NCBI RefSeq assembly: GCF_031501865.1
Contig: NZ_JARRCW010000001.1
Span: 2,935,001 to 2,999,000 of the forward strand
DNA: 64,000 bases
Reading direction: 5' to 3'
From: Pseudovibrio sp. M1P-2-3
GTDB taxonomy: Bacteria > Pseudomonadota > Alphaproteobacteria > Rhizobiales > Stappiaceae
Shown: piece after piece, positions 46,502-56,106 of the stretch
How the letters are laid out: every line of letters begins with the position of its first letter
Position numbering within the stretch: the first letter of the stretch is position 1
Translations under genes and position numbers: made by a program
The notes under the pieces: model-generated
The model's database searches: none
Told to the model about the DNA's origin: nothing
Seen by the model: the letters and a program-made list of their open reading frames with translations, nothing else

Positions 46502-47746
46502 TTAGGCTTCATTGTGAGGTTTAAAAAGTTGCCCTTTTTCCGTAATGAACACGACAAGGATTGCCATGAGACCGAAAACTGCGCAGCTTACTGTGTAAGG
46601 CAGAGTGGAGCCATCAAAGTAATGCCCAATACCTGCCCCAAGAAGTGCCCCAATCATCGTAGTAAAGGCACTGAACATAGCAGATCCGGTTCCCGCAGTC
46701 TGACCGAGAGGGTCCATAGCCAAAGCATTCCAGTTAGCCCCAATAAAACCAACAAAGAACACGGCAATAAACTGAAAGAAAATAAAACTCCAAAGCGTCT
46801 CATGATCTGTATAACCAATGGCAGCATTGATAGTATTGGCTAAAGTAAAGCACAGAATTGCTATATGAGATAGTTTACGTAAGCCCCAGCGCTCAACCAC
46901 TTGAGAATTAAGTAAGGAAGAGGAAACTGGTGCCAGAGCGATGAGTCCAATAATGAGTAAAAAACTATCCTTCAGGTCAAAAACATTCATGAAGATCTGT
47001 TGCGCTGAGTTGAGAAAGCCGAACATGCAGCCCATTATCAAAGAGGTTGCAAGCATATACCCGAAGGTAAAGCGAATGGTCAGGGTGGACTTATAGGCAG
47101 TTAGTACTAAGCTGAGGCCAATAGCACGCCTCTTCTCCTTCGGCAAGCTTTCTGGCAGGCGAACCGCAGACCACAGAAAAATCAAGGCACCAACGCCGGT
47201 AAGGAGAAAGAAAGTCCAGTTCCAAGGACCAATCAATAGAATACCCTGCCCTATACTAGGTGCAATAATGGGGGAAATCATTATGACCGCCATGGCAAGA
47301 GACACCACTCGACCCATTGCCCGCCCAGCATACCAGTCCCGTACCATGGAAATGCTGACCACGCGGGGAGAGGCTGCCCCAACGCCTTGTATCAACCGCG
47401 CCACCAACATGGTCTCGAATGTTTCCGCAGTTGCAGCATACACCGTTCCCACTGTAAACAAGGCCACTCCAAAGAGTAGAACCCGCTTACGGCCCAGCCA
47501 ATCAGAAAGTGGCCCGAAAACTAGAGAGGCGACAGAAAGGCTGGTCAGATAGACGGTAATCAAAAACTGCCTATTATTAGAATCATGAACAGCGAACTCT
47601 TTCCCAATCAACGGTAGAGCAGGCAGAATAATGTCAGTGGAAAGAGCACTGAGCGCCATGAATGCCGCGACCAGCCCAATGAATTCCCTAAACCCAATTC
47701 CATTATGAGGCGGTGTGTTCTCATATTTAAAAAGAGATGACGACAT
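46502..47746 (-). CDS. Bcr/CflA-type MFS drug exporter
   Basis: 414 residues with about 12 membrane segments. FIGLVAAFMALSALSTDIILPALP is a typical start for Bcr/CflA transporters (quoted parts: DIILPALPLIG), with SLVFGPLSDWLGRKRVLLFG (the MFS loop 2-3 motif) and the MLVARLIQGVGAASPRVVS segment. These pumps export bicyclomycin, sulphonamides, cysteine and similar compounds. Intact, between two IS remnants. No regulator adjoins it. Confidence 0.88.
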   Translation of the reverse strand: MSSSLFKYENTPPHNGIGFREFIGLVAAFMALSALSTDIILPALPLIGKEFAVHDSNNRQFLITVYLTSLSVASLVFGPLSDWLGRKRVLLFGVALFTVGTVYAATAETFETMLVARLIQGVGAASPRVVSISMVRDWYAGRAMGRVVSLAMAVIMISPIIAPSIGQGILLIGPWNWTFFLLTGVGALIFLWSAVRLPESLPKEKRRAIGLSLVLTAYKSTLTIRFTFGYMLATSLIMGCMFGFLNSAQQIFMNVFDLKDSFLLIIGLIALAPVSSSLLNSQVVERWGLRKLSHIAILCFTLANTINAAIGYTDHETLWSFIFFQFIAVFFVGFIGANWNALAMDPLGQTAGTGSAMFSAFTTMIGALLGAGIGHYFDGSTLPYTVSCAVFGLMAILVVFITEKGQLFKPHNEA

Positions 47747-48037
47747 TCCAGTTCCTTATAAAAAAGATTTTGCCGCCACATCAAGCCTTTTTGAGCAGGC
47801 AGGAGATTTTATTAGCAACACCTGTCGTTGAATATGCATTAAAGGTCGTTTGGTCTATTATCAAAGCAGTTCTGTCAGTCTTAGTCGTTTCATACTCTTT
47901 CCGGACTGGGTATCACTGAAAAGCTTTTTGGCCCAGCCTTTTGCAAACGCAGGGGGTAGTGATGGAATAGATGCCTCTCTCGGCGCATTTCTGCAATACT
48001 GAGCAGAGTGTAGCTTTTGGAAAAAGAGGGATGCAAC

Positions 48038-48233
48038 CATGAAGAACCTTGCCGTTGTTGGAGTTGATTTATCAAAGAACGTTTTTCAACTGCATGGGCC
48101 GATGCAGACGGACATGTCGTGTTTTCAAAGAAGGTTTCTCGTGCGGGTTTTTTGAAGGCTTTGAGTAAGCTTCCAACTTGTCTTGTCGCGATGGAGGCTT
48201 GTGCGAGTTCCCAGAACCTGCGGATCCTAGTGG
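48038..48233 (+). mobile_element. IS110-family transposase 5' fragment
   Basis: An ATG at 48038 begins MKNLAVVGVDLSKNVFQLHG, the DEDD-type N-terminus of IS110-group transposases with its first catalytic Asp. After one frameshift (near 48098) the sequence continues GHVVFSKKVSRAGFLKAL and CLVAMEACASSQN, then stops abruptly near 48233 at sequence matching an autotransporter tail. Only about the first 65 codons remain. Confidence 0.75.
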
Positions 48234-48237
48234 CCAC

Positions 48238-48305
48238 ACGACCTGTTCAGTGACAATACCACCGACAATGACCTTAATGGCACATTCAGGATCAGGTTTT
48301 GGGGA
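48238..48305 (+). pseudogene. Remnant of a second autotransporter C-terminus
   Basis: These 68 bases read LFSDNTTDNDLNGTFRIRF and closely match, base by base, the last codons of the intact autotransporter at 52190-52255 (LFSDNAIDNGLNGTLRIRF). The final stop codon is changed (TTTTGG in place of TTTTAG). The rest of the gene is missing and the IS110 fragment abuts it. It shows that a paralogous autotransporter once ended here. Confidence 0.75.
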
Positions 48306-48484
48306 CTACTCTTTCACAGACGACTACCTACCTCCCCGCTCCCTTCAATTAATTTTGTGTATTAATGAATATTTAATGCGCACAAATTCAATAAAACACA
48401 CAGCAATATAAATACACATTACAGTTATTATTATTTTATTTAAATATTAACTACAATATATACTTTATATAAAATTACATATAC

Positions 48485-51400
48485 ATGGACAATGCTAAAA
48501 TGATCTATATACGTCCATCATATAACAAGATTAATTTGAAAGTACTTCATGCAATTTTGGCTATTGGAAGTATAGTCGCATCAAACTCCACATCCTTGGG
48601 CAATGATTTAATCATTGGTACACCCTCGGGGCAATCTGTAACATTTAAGGACGGAGCCACTCACCCCTATGATAACATTGAGGTTTCCGTAGATGCAGAT
48701 GACACTGGGGTAATTAATGTCAGTGTAAATGGCACCACCCTGACCTCTTCGGGCACCACAACCGTTGGTGAGGCTGGCGTTGGAACCGTGAACGTGACAA
48801 GTGGCGGGGTGCTTTCTGTGGTCTCCCTAACACTGGGTTCAGATGTTTCGCCTGCAAGTGGAACAATGAACCTTACAGGAGAAAACACAACATATACAGC
48901 AACTGGGACCACGCAGATTGGGGATAGTGGTACTGGTATATGGAATATGTCTTCTGGTGCGACGGCGACTTCAGAAGATTCCAGTTCTCTGGGACTGTCT
49001 GAGGATGGAACAGGAACGGCGACCATTACTGGAGCCGATACTAGGTGGGACAACCAAAAAACTTTATACGTAGGAAACAACGGTAGTGGTACCTTCTATG
49101 TTGAAGAAAGCGCCGAAGTTTCCAGTAAGGGGGCTAGCATCGGTGATCAATCCACTTCCACTGGAAACGCCGGGATCAGTGGCGGGGCACTTTGGAGAAT
49201 TGACTCAGACAGCCTCATTATTGGAAATGCAGGTACGGGTACCCTTCTTGTAGAGGGCGGGGCAAATACCACAGCCAATGGCGGTGTAAAAGTAGGAGAT
49301 CAAGCAGGTGGAACTGGAACGCTAACAGTAACAGGATCAGGCTCAACATTTATAGTAAGTAGCGGTACCAGCCTTGGAATTGATGGAAGCGCCAGTCTGA
49401 TCCTTCAAGCAAATGGGTCTTATATTACTGAAAGCGGAACTGGCACACTCCATCTGGCCGCCAATAGTAATTCAACGGGCTCTATCATTATAGGTAGCGA
49501 GGAGGGGGAGGACGCGATTTCCCCCGGGTCTCTCATTGCTAGTAGCATACAGCTGGCTAATGGTGAGGCGTCAATCGTGTTTAATCATAGCGCGTCCAGC
49601 TACATCTTTACCCCCGCAATTACGCAAAGTGGCACGGGAACCGGCAGTGTGCAGGTTTACAGCGGTACAACAAACCTTGTTGGGACTTCTTCAAATTATA
49701 CAGGAGATCTGCAAGGAGTTGGGGGAGAACTTATTGTAACGGGCGGGGCCGACTTCAGCAATGACAACTCCTATATTGGTTATACGGCAGGTTCAAATAG
49801 TACTTTTACCATTTCCGGTGCCAGTCATAACGCCCGTACAGCACTTTACGCAGGCTATGAGGGAACCGGAATTGTCAATGTGACCGCGGGGGCGAATGCG
49901 GGGGGCGGAGACACTGAAATCTATGTTGGCTATGGGGCAGACGCTACCGGGACTTTGAATGTTACCGAGACGGGGTCAATAGATATAAAAAGCAAAACCC
50001 TCGTTGTTGGCTACCAGGGAGATGGCACAGTAAACATAAATACCGATGGCAAAATTAACAGTAATGACGGATCCATTGGGGCTCAAAGTGCCAGTACAGG
50101 AACTGTAAACCTTTCAGGTTCCGGCAGTCAGTGGACCATGGTGTCAGACCTGACAGTGGGTGACTATGGCACTGGGACCCTATCTATAACCGGCGGTGCA
50201 CATGTAGAAAATTACAATGGACATATCGGTTCGCAAATAAGCGGCACTGGTGAGGTTCTAGTAAGTGGGAATGGTTCCACCTGGAACAACGAGGAGGCGC
50301 TGATTATTGGCGAGAACGGGACAGGAACTCTGACCGTAGCCTTCGATGCGAATGTGGAGGTTTCTGAAGACGAAAAAACGATATATCTGGCGCAAAAATC
50401 TGGCAGCATTGGTGTACTTAACATTGGAGCGGCAACGGGGGATACAGCTGTAACTGCAGGGCGCATTACAGCCGACACGGTGGATATGGGATCTGGAACC
50501 GCCTCGCTGACTTTCAACCATACAGCGCCTGCTAATAATGCCCTTGTTTTTAGCTCTAATATTACCGGAACCGGCACAGTCAACATGGAGGCGGGCAATA
50601 TGCAGATGACCGGAAACTGGGGGAGCAATGTAATTACGACGATTAAGCCAAACAGCGGTGATGGCGGAGTGTGGCTGTTTGCAAACGGCACCGCCAATGG
50701 AGACTTTACGGTAGGCAATGGAGGCTACCTAGGGGGATCTGGAACTGTCGGCTCTGTTACTTTTGAAGCGGGTTCACAAGCGGCACCGGGGGATGATTTT
50801 GGCACAATTGGCCAGCTCACAGTTGCCGGTGATCTGATTTTGGGGGCGAGCGGCGGCGGCGCACTCTATAATGTGCACATCATTGGCACCGGTGACAGTG
50901 ACTTTATCGACGTGGGGGGCACCGCTACCCTCTCTGACACCTCCAGCGTGGTTTTGTTTGCCAACCAAAGTGAGCCCTATGCCAAGTCCACCAGCTATGA
51001 CATCTTGCAGGCTGGCGCTCTGTCTGGAACCGTAAGCGCGGTTACCAATGGCAACTATCCCAGCTACCTTGTTCCCACACTAACGGTGTCAACCAATAAC
51101 ACCGTTGTGTTGACCGTCGCCAATACCCAAGCTGCGGTGGCCAGCGTGGCGCAGACTTATAACCAGAACGAAATGGCCGAAGCCGTGGACGCACTGCGGC
51201 TGCAGTCCTTGGACGACCAATTGGCTGCTGCCAGGGCTGGCGCCAGTGTGACAGAGCTGATCGCCACTTACTCGCCGGTTTATTCCGGGCTGATGTTTTT
51301 AGGCCCATCTGATACCCGCCGGGCACTGGACCTGTTGGGCGGGGACATTTATGCCTCAATCACCAGCGTGATGCTGGAGGACAGCCGCTTTCTGCGCGAA

Positions 51401-52255
51401 GCGGTGTTGGCGCAGCAGGTCCCCGACAAGGACCGCTACAGCTGGGCACAAGGCTTTGGCGCGTGGGCTGACTGGGACGGCACCGGCAACGCTGCCGCCC
51501 TTTCACGCAGTACTGGCGGCTTTTTCACCGGCGTTGATGGACAGGTCGCCGCACAGCTGCGGGTGGGCCTGCTGGCCGGGTACAGCTACGCCAGTTATGA
51601 CGCCCGCCACCGCAGTTCGACTGCCCATGCCAACTCTCTCCACTTAGGTTCCTATAGTACGGTGCAGGGCGCGTGGGCCGATCTACACCTAGGGGCTGCC
51701 TATTCGCTCGGCTTTGTGGATACGGGCCGCACCATGGCCTATGGTAATTTTTATGATGACCCCGGCGGCAATTACACCACCGGCACCCTGCAGCTGTTCG
51801 GGCAGGCCGCCCATACTTTCGAGACTGCCTTTGCCAAGCTGACGCCATTTGCTGGCGGCGCCTTTGTGGCGCAGACCGCCACCTCGTTTCAGGAGGACGG
51901 CGGCGACGCTGCCCTTCAGGTGTCCCCAGAGACGGAAACGGTGTACTTCTCCAACATCGGCGGCAGGATCGAAAAGGATTTTCAGCTGTCCGGCTACACC
52001 TTCTCCCTCAAATTGGGCGCTGCGTGGCAGCATCTGTTCGGTGATGACACCGCCAAAACCCGCAATACCTTATGGGGTCAGAGTTATAGCTCTCATGTTA
52101 AAGGGATTGCCCTTTCGCGTAACACCGCCCACTTAGGTGCCGGACTTTCCCTCAACCTCACCGACACCATCCGCGCTAGCCTCACCTATGACGGCCTGTT
52201 CAGTGACAATGCCATCGACAATGGTCTCAATGGCACGCTCAGGATCAGATTTTAG
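48485..52255 (+). CDS. Large autotransporter adhesin-type protein (type Va)
   Basis: 1256 residues. A long N-terminal leader has a hydrophobic segment (VLHAILAIGSIVASNS, about residues 20-36). The passenger (about 45-930) is built from repeats of the T5SS/PEP-CTERM-associated type, in which L.VGN.GTGTL.V..GA and GD...GTG...V.GSGS.W alternate, expected to form a beta-helix. Residues about 980-1256 form the C-terminal beta-barrel ending in the outer-membrane signature LRIRF. No protease motif was found, so adhesion or aggregation is likelier than enzyme activity. The barrel part is richer in GC than the passenger, hinting at a mosaic. Confidence 0.9.
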   Translation: MDNAKMIYIRPSYNKINLKVLHAILAIGSIVASNSTSLGNDLIIGTPSGQSVTFKDGATHPYDNIEVSVDADDTGVINVSVNGTTLTSSGTTTVGEAGVGTVNVTSGGVLSVVSLTLGSDVSPASGTMNLTGENTTYTATGTTQIGDSGTGIWNMSSGATATSEDSSSLGLSEDGTGTATITGADTRWDNQKTLYVGNNGSGTFYVEESAEVSSKGASIGDQSTSTGNAGISGGALWRIDSDSLIIGNAGTGTLLVEGGANTTANGGVKVGDQAGGTGTLTVTGSGSTFIVSSGTSLGIDGSASLILQANGSYITESGTGTLHLAANSNSTGSIIIGSEEGEDAISPGSLIASSIQLANGEASIVFNHSASSYIFTPAITQSGTGTGSVQVYSGTTNLVGTSSNYTGDLQGVGGELIVTGGADFSNDNSYIGYTAGSNSTFTISGASHNARTALYAGYEGTGIVNVTAGANAGGGDTEIYVGYGADATGTLNVTETGSIDIKSKTLVVGYQGDGTVNINTDGKINSNDGSIGAQSASTGTVNLSGSGSQWTMVSDLTVGDYGTGTLSITGGAHVENYNGHIGSQISGTGEVLVSGNGSTWNNEEALIIGENGTGTLTVAFDANVEVSEDEKTIYLAQKSGSIGVLNIGAATGDTAVTAGRITADTVDMGSGTASLTFNHTAPANNALVFSSNITGTGTVNMEAGNMQMTGNWGSNVITTIKPNSGDGGVWLFANGTANGDFTVGNGGYLGGSGTVGSVTFEAGSQAAPGDDFGTIGQLTVAGDLILGASGGGALYNVHIIGTGDSDFIDVGGTATLSDTSSVVLFANQSEPYAKSTSYDILQAGALSGTVSAVTNGNYPSYLVPTLTVSTNNTVVLTVANTQAAVASVAQTYNQNEMAEAVDALRLQSLDDQLAAARAGASVTELIATYSPVYSGLMFLGPSDTRRALDLLGGDIYASITSVMLEDSRFLREAVLAQQVPDKDRYSWAQGFGAWADWDGTGNAAALSRSTGGFFTGVDGQVAAQLRVGLLAGYSYASYDARHRSSTAHANSLHLGSYSTVQGAWADLHLGAAYSLGFVDTGRTMAYGNFYDDPGGNYTTGTLQLFGQAAHTFETAFAKLTPFAGGAFVAQTATSFQEDGGDAALQVSPETETVYFSNIGGRIEKDFQLSGYTFSLKLGAAWQHLFGDDTAKTRNTLWGQSYSSHVKGIALSRNTAHLGAGLSLNLTDTIRASLTYDGLFSDNAIDNGLNGTLRIRF

Positions 52256-52387
52256 GGATATGGGGGCGGTAATCAGCAGCGTGAAGCAACTCTACTCACA
52301 TTATACCAACGGCACCTGTTTTTGACTCGGGATGAGGATTCCCAAATCACTTGAATTGTGATTCAACATTGGGAAAGGAGATTCCCA

Positions 52388-53356
52388 ATGTCAGCGATCC
52401 CATTGCGCCGAGACTATGATGCTTCTTCGTTACGAACTCTTGCTTGTCAAAGTAAGGATGTCAGGCAGAGCCGCCGCCTTCTTGCTCTTGCTGCTGTTTA
52501 TGATGGGTTGTCGCGCTTGGAGGCGGCACGCATGGGCGGCATGGACCGCCAAACACTGCGAGACTGGGTGCGTCGGTTTAACGCAGAAGGGCCGCACGGC
52601 CTGTACAATCGTAAGAGCCCGGGCCGTGTCCGGTGGTTAAATAAAGAGCAAATGGCTGAATTTGCAGATCTGGTTGAGGCTGGGCCTGATTTACAACAAC
52701 ACGGCGTAATTCGCTGGCGTCGGCGGGATCTGCAAGGTGTGATCGAGCAGAAGTTTGGGGTCAGCTATAGCGAAAGGGCTATTTCAAGCCTCCTCAGAGT
52801 TCTGGGATTTTCTCGGGTCAGCGTTCGGCCACAGCACCCGGCACAGGACGAGCAAGTTATGGAGACATATAAAAAAACTTCCATGCCCGGCTTAAAGAAA
52901 TAAAAGTGCGCTTGCCCTCACAAACATCCATGGAAATCTGGTGGCAGGACGAAGCCCGCATTGGTCAAAAAAATGGGCTCACCAGAAGGTGGGCAAAAAA
53001 AGGAACGAGACCACGGGCTCCCAGCGACGGGCGCTATCAATCAACTTATGTATTCGGGGCCATCTGCCCCGCCCACGGCAAAGGGGCAGCACTTGTTTTG
53101 CCCAAAGCCAATACAAGTGCCATGCAGTTACATCTGGAAGAGATCAGCCGAAACATCGCCAAAAGGGCACACGCGGTGGTCCTGATGGATCAGGCGGGTT
53201 GGCATACAACAGCAAAACTGGCTTTCTAATCGAAGCTTTGAAAACTATCAGGAAATTGTCGATGCTACCTGTAACGCTTGGAACAAGCTTGTTCAACAAC
53301 CCCACACAATCACATCAATCGGCTACAGAAACTGGGCTAGTGTAGGTCAATCATAA
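52388..53356 (+). pseudogene. IS630 transposase, copy 1
   Basis: The first part (from ATG 52388) holds the HTH: SRRLLALAAVYDGLSRLEAA, DRQTLRDWVRRFNAEGPHG. The second part, one base back, carries WWQDEARIGQ (first Asp) and VVLMDQAGWHTTAKL (second Asp). It then jumps to a truncated frame because of a 95-base deletion that removed the SPELNPVENVW block with the catalytic Glu. In copy 2 the two GCAAAACTG repeats that flank the lost segment are both present. Confidence 0.85.
52871..52877 (+). other. A7 slippery run, programmed -1 frameshift site of IS630 copy 1
   Basis: Seven A residues sit 26 bases before the orfA stop. Slipping back one base here joins the HTH frame to a continuous reading KNFHARLKEIK, the normal sequence of IS630 transposases at this point. 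The same run is at 58443-58449 in copy 2. Frameshifting at A-runs is known for this family. Confidence 0.7.
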
Positions 53357-53368
53357 ATGCCGTTGGTA

Positions 53369-53941
53369 TTACAACTCGCCTAACAGATTTGGAAACGTTC
53401 CGCAGATCACCATACCGGCCAGCAGCTTCTGGAAGGGCTGCAAGTAAAGGCCTGACAGAAGACTGTACTCGATCACATGTCTGAACAGGCAAAACTTCTT
53501 GCATTACGGGCGGCAACCACAGAAGAAGAGGTCCCTCCATTTTTCCAGGTCAGTCCATTTCTAAGTGGTTGCAGCATTGTACGCGCAAAGCTAAAATGTC
53601 ACCCATGAGCAATTCAAGAATGTCACTCTCCCTGCAAAACGATGTGAGGATGAGTGGACATGGGATGGGTGAGCGTGAGTTGAACAATTCACAGTAATCC
53701 AATTCGAAGATGTCAGTGTAATCCGGTTTCGTATTAAGACCTGCCAGATTGAAAGGGTCTCTACACCCCGCAGCGTAAAAATATCCAATAATTAAATTGG
53801 AAGTTGTATATTGAACAGTTTTACAAATTTTCATATGCCGTACGCAGTCTGAAAGACTTTAATGGTGCATAAATTACAGGCACTCTTCCCCTGATTTACG
53901 GCGAGGACAAGGGGCCTAACAATGAGAGTTGAGGGACGGAC
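53369..53941. other. Gene-free stretch between IS630 copy 1 and the sulfotransferase
   Basis: 573 bases with no gene I can support. Short minus-strand frames (53337-53540, 53550-53834) show no recognisable domain. The region may contain further worn-out IS sequence. A GAGGGACGGA stretch just before 53942 is the sulfotransferase ribosome-binding site. Confidence 0.45.
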
Positions 53942-54784
53942 GTGAATGATTACAACATGATATTTGTCGTGGGGACAGGTCGTTCCGGCACCACGATCAC
54001 AGGGACCTGCCTGAAGAGCCATTCGGAATGTGACGGCGTGAGCTTTGAGATGCGGCTGCTCGGACAATCCACTGGCAACAACGGCCTTTACATCCTCTTG
54101 GAGGAGATTGCTGCGAACAGGACTTTGAGGATGAAAAGACTGAGACAATATCTCTTGGCCCGATTCCGTCCGGACGAACTGGCTGAGCTTAACCTGCCGG
54201 ACGAGAACTCGTATGAGGCCCTAGTTGATCGACTATTGGATCGCGTAGGCCACGATGGAGAGGGCGCGGGCGAGAAGAACATCCCTCACGTCAGGGAATT
54301 CCTGGATAGTTTGTTATTGCCTAACCTAGAGCGCAGTGGCGCGCGCTACATCGTAGACGACACGCCCGTCAATGGGCTTTATATTCCGGAACTCCTCAAA
54401 CTCTATCCCTCTGCTAAATTCATTCACATGTACCGGGACGGTATTTCGGTAGCCAATTCCTATTTACAAAGGGGATGGAAGAACAATTTCACCCACGCGC
54501 TCAAGAAATGGCAAGAGTTGTTCGATATGACGTGTCGGTTGGGGCGCGCCTATGGCGGAGATTCATATATGGAGATCAACCTGAACGAGATGGCAGTGGA
54601 TTCGTCGATCTGGGCTCGTATTCAGGAGTTCGTCGGCTTCGACAACATCGAGGACATCAGCGGCCAATTCAGGCCGAAGGCGACGCAGACGAGGATCGAT
54701 AAAATCCAACAAAGGCCGGAGCAGCTAGAATACTTCCAGAAGGTCTTTCCTGACATGTACGAACGGTTCTATGCTGGGCTGTGA
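53942..54784 (+). CDS. Sulfotransferase-family protein
   Basis: 280 residues from GTG 53942. The 5'-phosphosulphate loop is GTGRSGTT (residues 11-18), the P-loop-like PAPS-binding signature, and FIHMYRDGISVANSYLQRG near residue 160 is the 3'-phosphate-binding motif (R..D.....S). The family uses PAPS to sulphate small molecules, glycans or peptides. The acceptor is unknown. It stands alone in an IS-rich island with no sulphate-activation genes nearby, so it was probably acquired by transfer. Composition differs somewhat from neighbouring IS debris. Confidence 0.8.
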   Translation: MNDYNMIFVVGTGRSGTTITGTCLKSHSECDGVSFEMRLLGQSTGNNGLYILLEEIAANRTLRMKRLRQYLLARFRPDELAELNLPDENSYEALVDRLLDRVGHDGEGAGEKNIPHVREFLDSLLLPNLERSGARYIVDDTPVNGLYIPELLKLYPSAKFIHMYRDGISVANSYLQRGWKNNFTHALKKWQELFDMTCRLGRAYGGDSYMEINLNEMAVDSSIWARIQEFVGFDNIEDISGQFRPKATQTRIDKIQQRPEQLEYFQKVFPDMYERFYAGL

Positions 54785-54848
54785 AAATGGTATTGACGCA
54801 TTAACTTGAGTCCGACGGCGATAACCTCTTGTGGTCACACTTCAGGTA

Positions 54849-55250
54849 TCAATCATGGCAGCGCTTTTCCATTGAGCGAATGTGTTCCTGCGAGGGAGGA
54901 GGATGTTGATTGTGAGTAGCCCTGATAATCCCCCCATTATTGGAGGAATTTTGCAGTAGAGATAGTGCTGCCAGTCTTAGTTTTGTAACGGGTGTGATGC
55001 CGCCAAAGGCCATATTTGGCCATTCGTTGTTATATGTCCAGAGCCAGTTTGTGGCTTCTCTTTGAGCCTGCTCGATGGTCTCAAAGCAGTTTTGATCCAG
55101 CCACTCCTGCCTGACTGTTCTGTTATAGCGCTCCACATAGGCATTTTGATCCGGCTTTCCTGGCTGGATATGCCGGATCTGGATCCCTTGCGATTTAGAG
55201 TCATTGTGTTTCAGCTTGAGTCGTAGGATTCCCTTTCTGTTTTTTTTCTG
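54849..55250 (-). mobile_element. IS3-family OrfB C-terminal fragment
   Basis: Minus-strand reading QGIQIRHIQPGKPDQNAYVERYNRTVR, with the catalytic Glu in VERYN, then YNNEWPNMAFGGITPVTKL is the conserved integrase-core end of IS3-group transposases. The first part is absent and replaced by unrelated sequence upstream of residue ~25. It is not closely related to the IS3 remnant at 40.6 kb as far as can be judged. Confidence 0.78.
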
Positions 55251-55282
55251 TTTCAATCAACCAGCCGTTTAGGGAGGTCGGT

Positions 55283-56106
55283 ATGAAAGGGGAAGCCATA
55301 TTCACGAGACTTACGGAAACGATTTATTATTCTTTTGGATACGGGGATGTCAGCAAATGCAGCGGGACGTAGGCTAATGATTGCTCACTCTACGGCTACA
55401 CGTTGGGCATGGATCTGGCGCAGGGAGAACCGCTGTGAAGCCCTGCCAATGGGTGGGGACCACCGCTCCGCCTCCCTTGAAAGGCATGCATCCTTCATTG
55501 TCTCGTGTATTCGCTCCCAACCAGATATCTTTTTACATGAGCTGGTGAGTATCTTAGCGGCTAAAGGGAGTTCAGCCTCACAAAGTGCCCTGAGCAATTT
55601 GCTGTCCCGGCACGGCTTAACGCGAAAAAGACACTTATTGCCAGAGAGCGAACCCGTGAAGATATCACGAAAACCCGCGAAGAGTGGCAGGGTGCAATGA
55701 AAACTCTTGACTGGAGATCGCTGGTTTTCATTGGTGAAAGCGGCTTTGATACAAAAATGACCCGCTTGCAGGGGCGTTCGACACGCGGGCAGCCCTGTTT
55801 CGGGTCAGTGCCCTATGGGCATTGGCAGAACAACAGTTTTATCGCCGGCCTGCGTCTAGGGCGCATTGATGCCCCGATGCTCCTGTCAGGCCCCATGCAT
55901 GGCTTGGCATTTGCGGCCTGAGTAAAGCAGGCCCTTGTCCCAACTCTCAAAGCGGGAGATATTGTCATCTGCGATAACTTAAATGTTCACAAAAACGCTA
56001 AAGCACGAAACGCTATTGAGGCCAAAGGCGCACAACTGCGCTTCCTGCCCGCATACTCTCCAGACTTCAACCCGATTGAAATGCTTTTGCCAAAATTAAA
56101 GCGTGT
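55283..56106 (+). pseudogene. IS630-family transposase of a second subgroup, decayed
   Basis: With a one-base shift near the start the sequence reads KPYSRDLRKRFIILLDTGMS, then ANAAGRRLMIAHSTATRWAW (HTH). A second shift near 55690 joins TREEWQGAMKTLDWRSLVFI to GESGFDTKM, where the first catalytic Asp (normally DE) is Gly. An in-frame TGA follows LAFAA at 55919-55921, and the reading continues IVICDNLNVHK then FLPAYSPDFNPIE. It is cut near 56104 by the IS481 left end. Clearly dead. Confidence 0.75.

Larger units (their letters stand above)
52304..53368 (+). mobile_element. IS630-family element, copy 1 (inactive)
   Basis: Element of about 1061 bases with matching ends (left CCAACGGCACCTG, right GTTGG preceded by GCC) flanked by TA on both sides, the IS630 target duplication. 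It lies about 50 bases after the autotransporter stop. Compared with copy 2 it has lost about 95 bases in the catalytic region, so it is dead. Confidence 0.85.

Noticed and set aside
48485-52255. Repetitive DNA that might suggest a CRISPR array or VNTR
   Set aside because: The repeats are imperfect, in frame and encode passenger units of an autotransporter; there are no constant repeats with unique spacers.
52358-52387. Upstream GTG start for the IS630 transposase
   Set aside because: The family start MSAIPLRRDYD begins at ATG 52388 after a GGAAAGGAG-like site, so the 10-codon extension is not needed.
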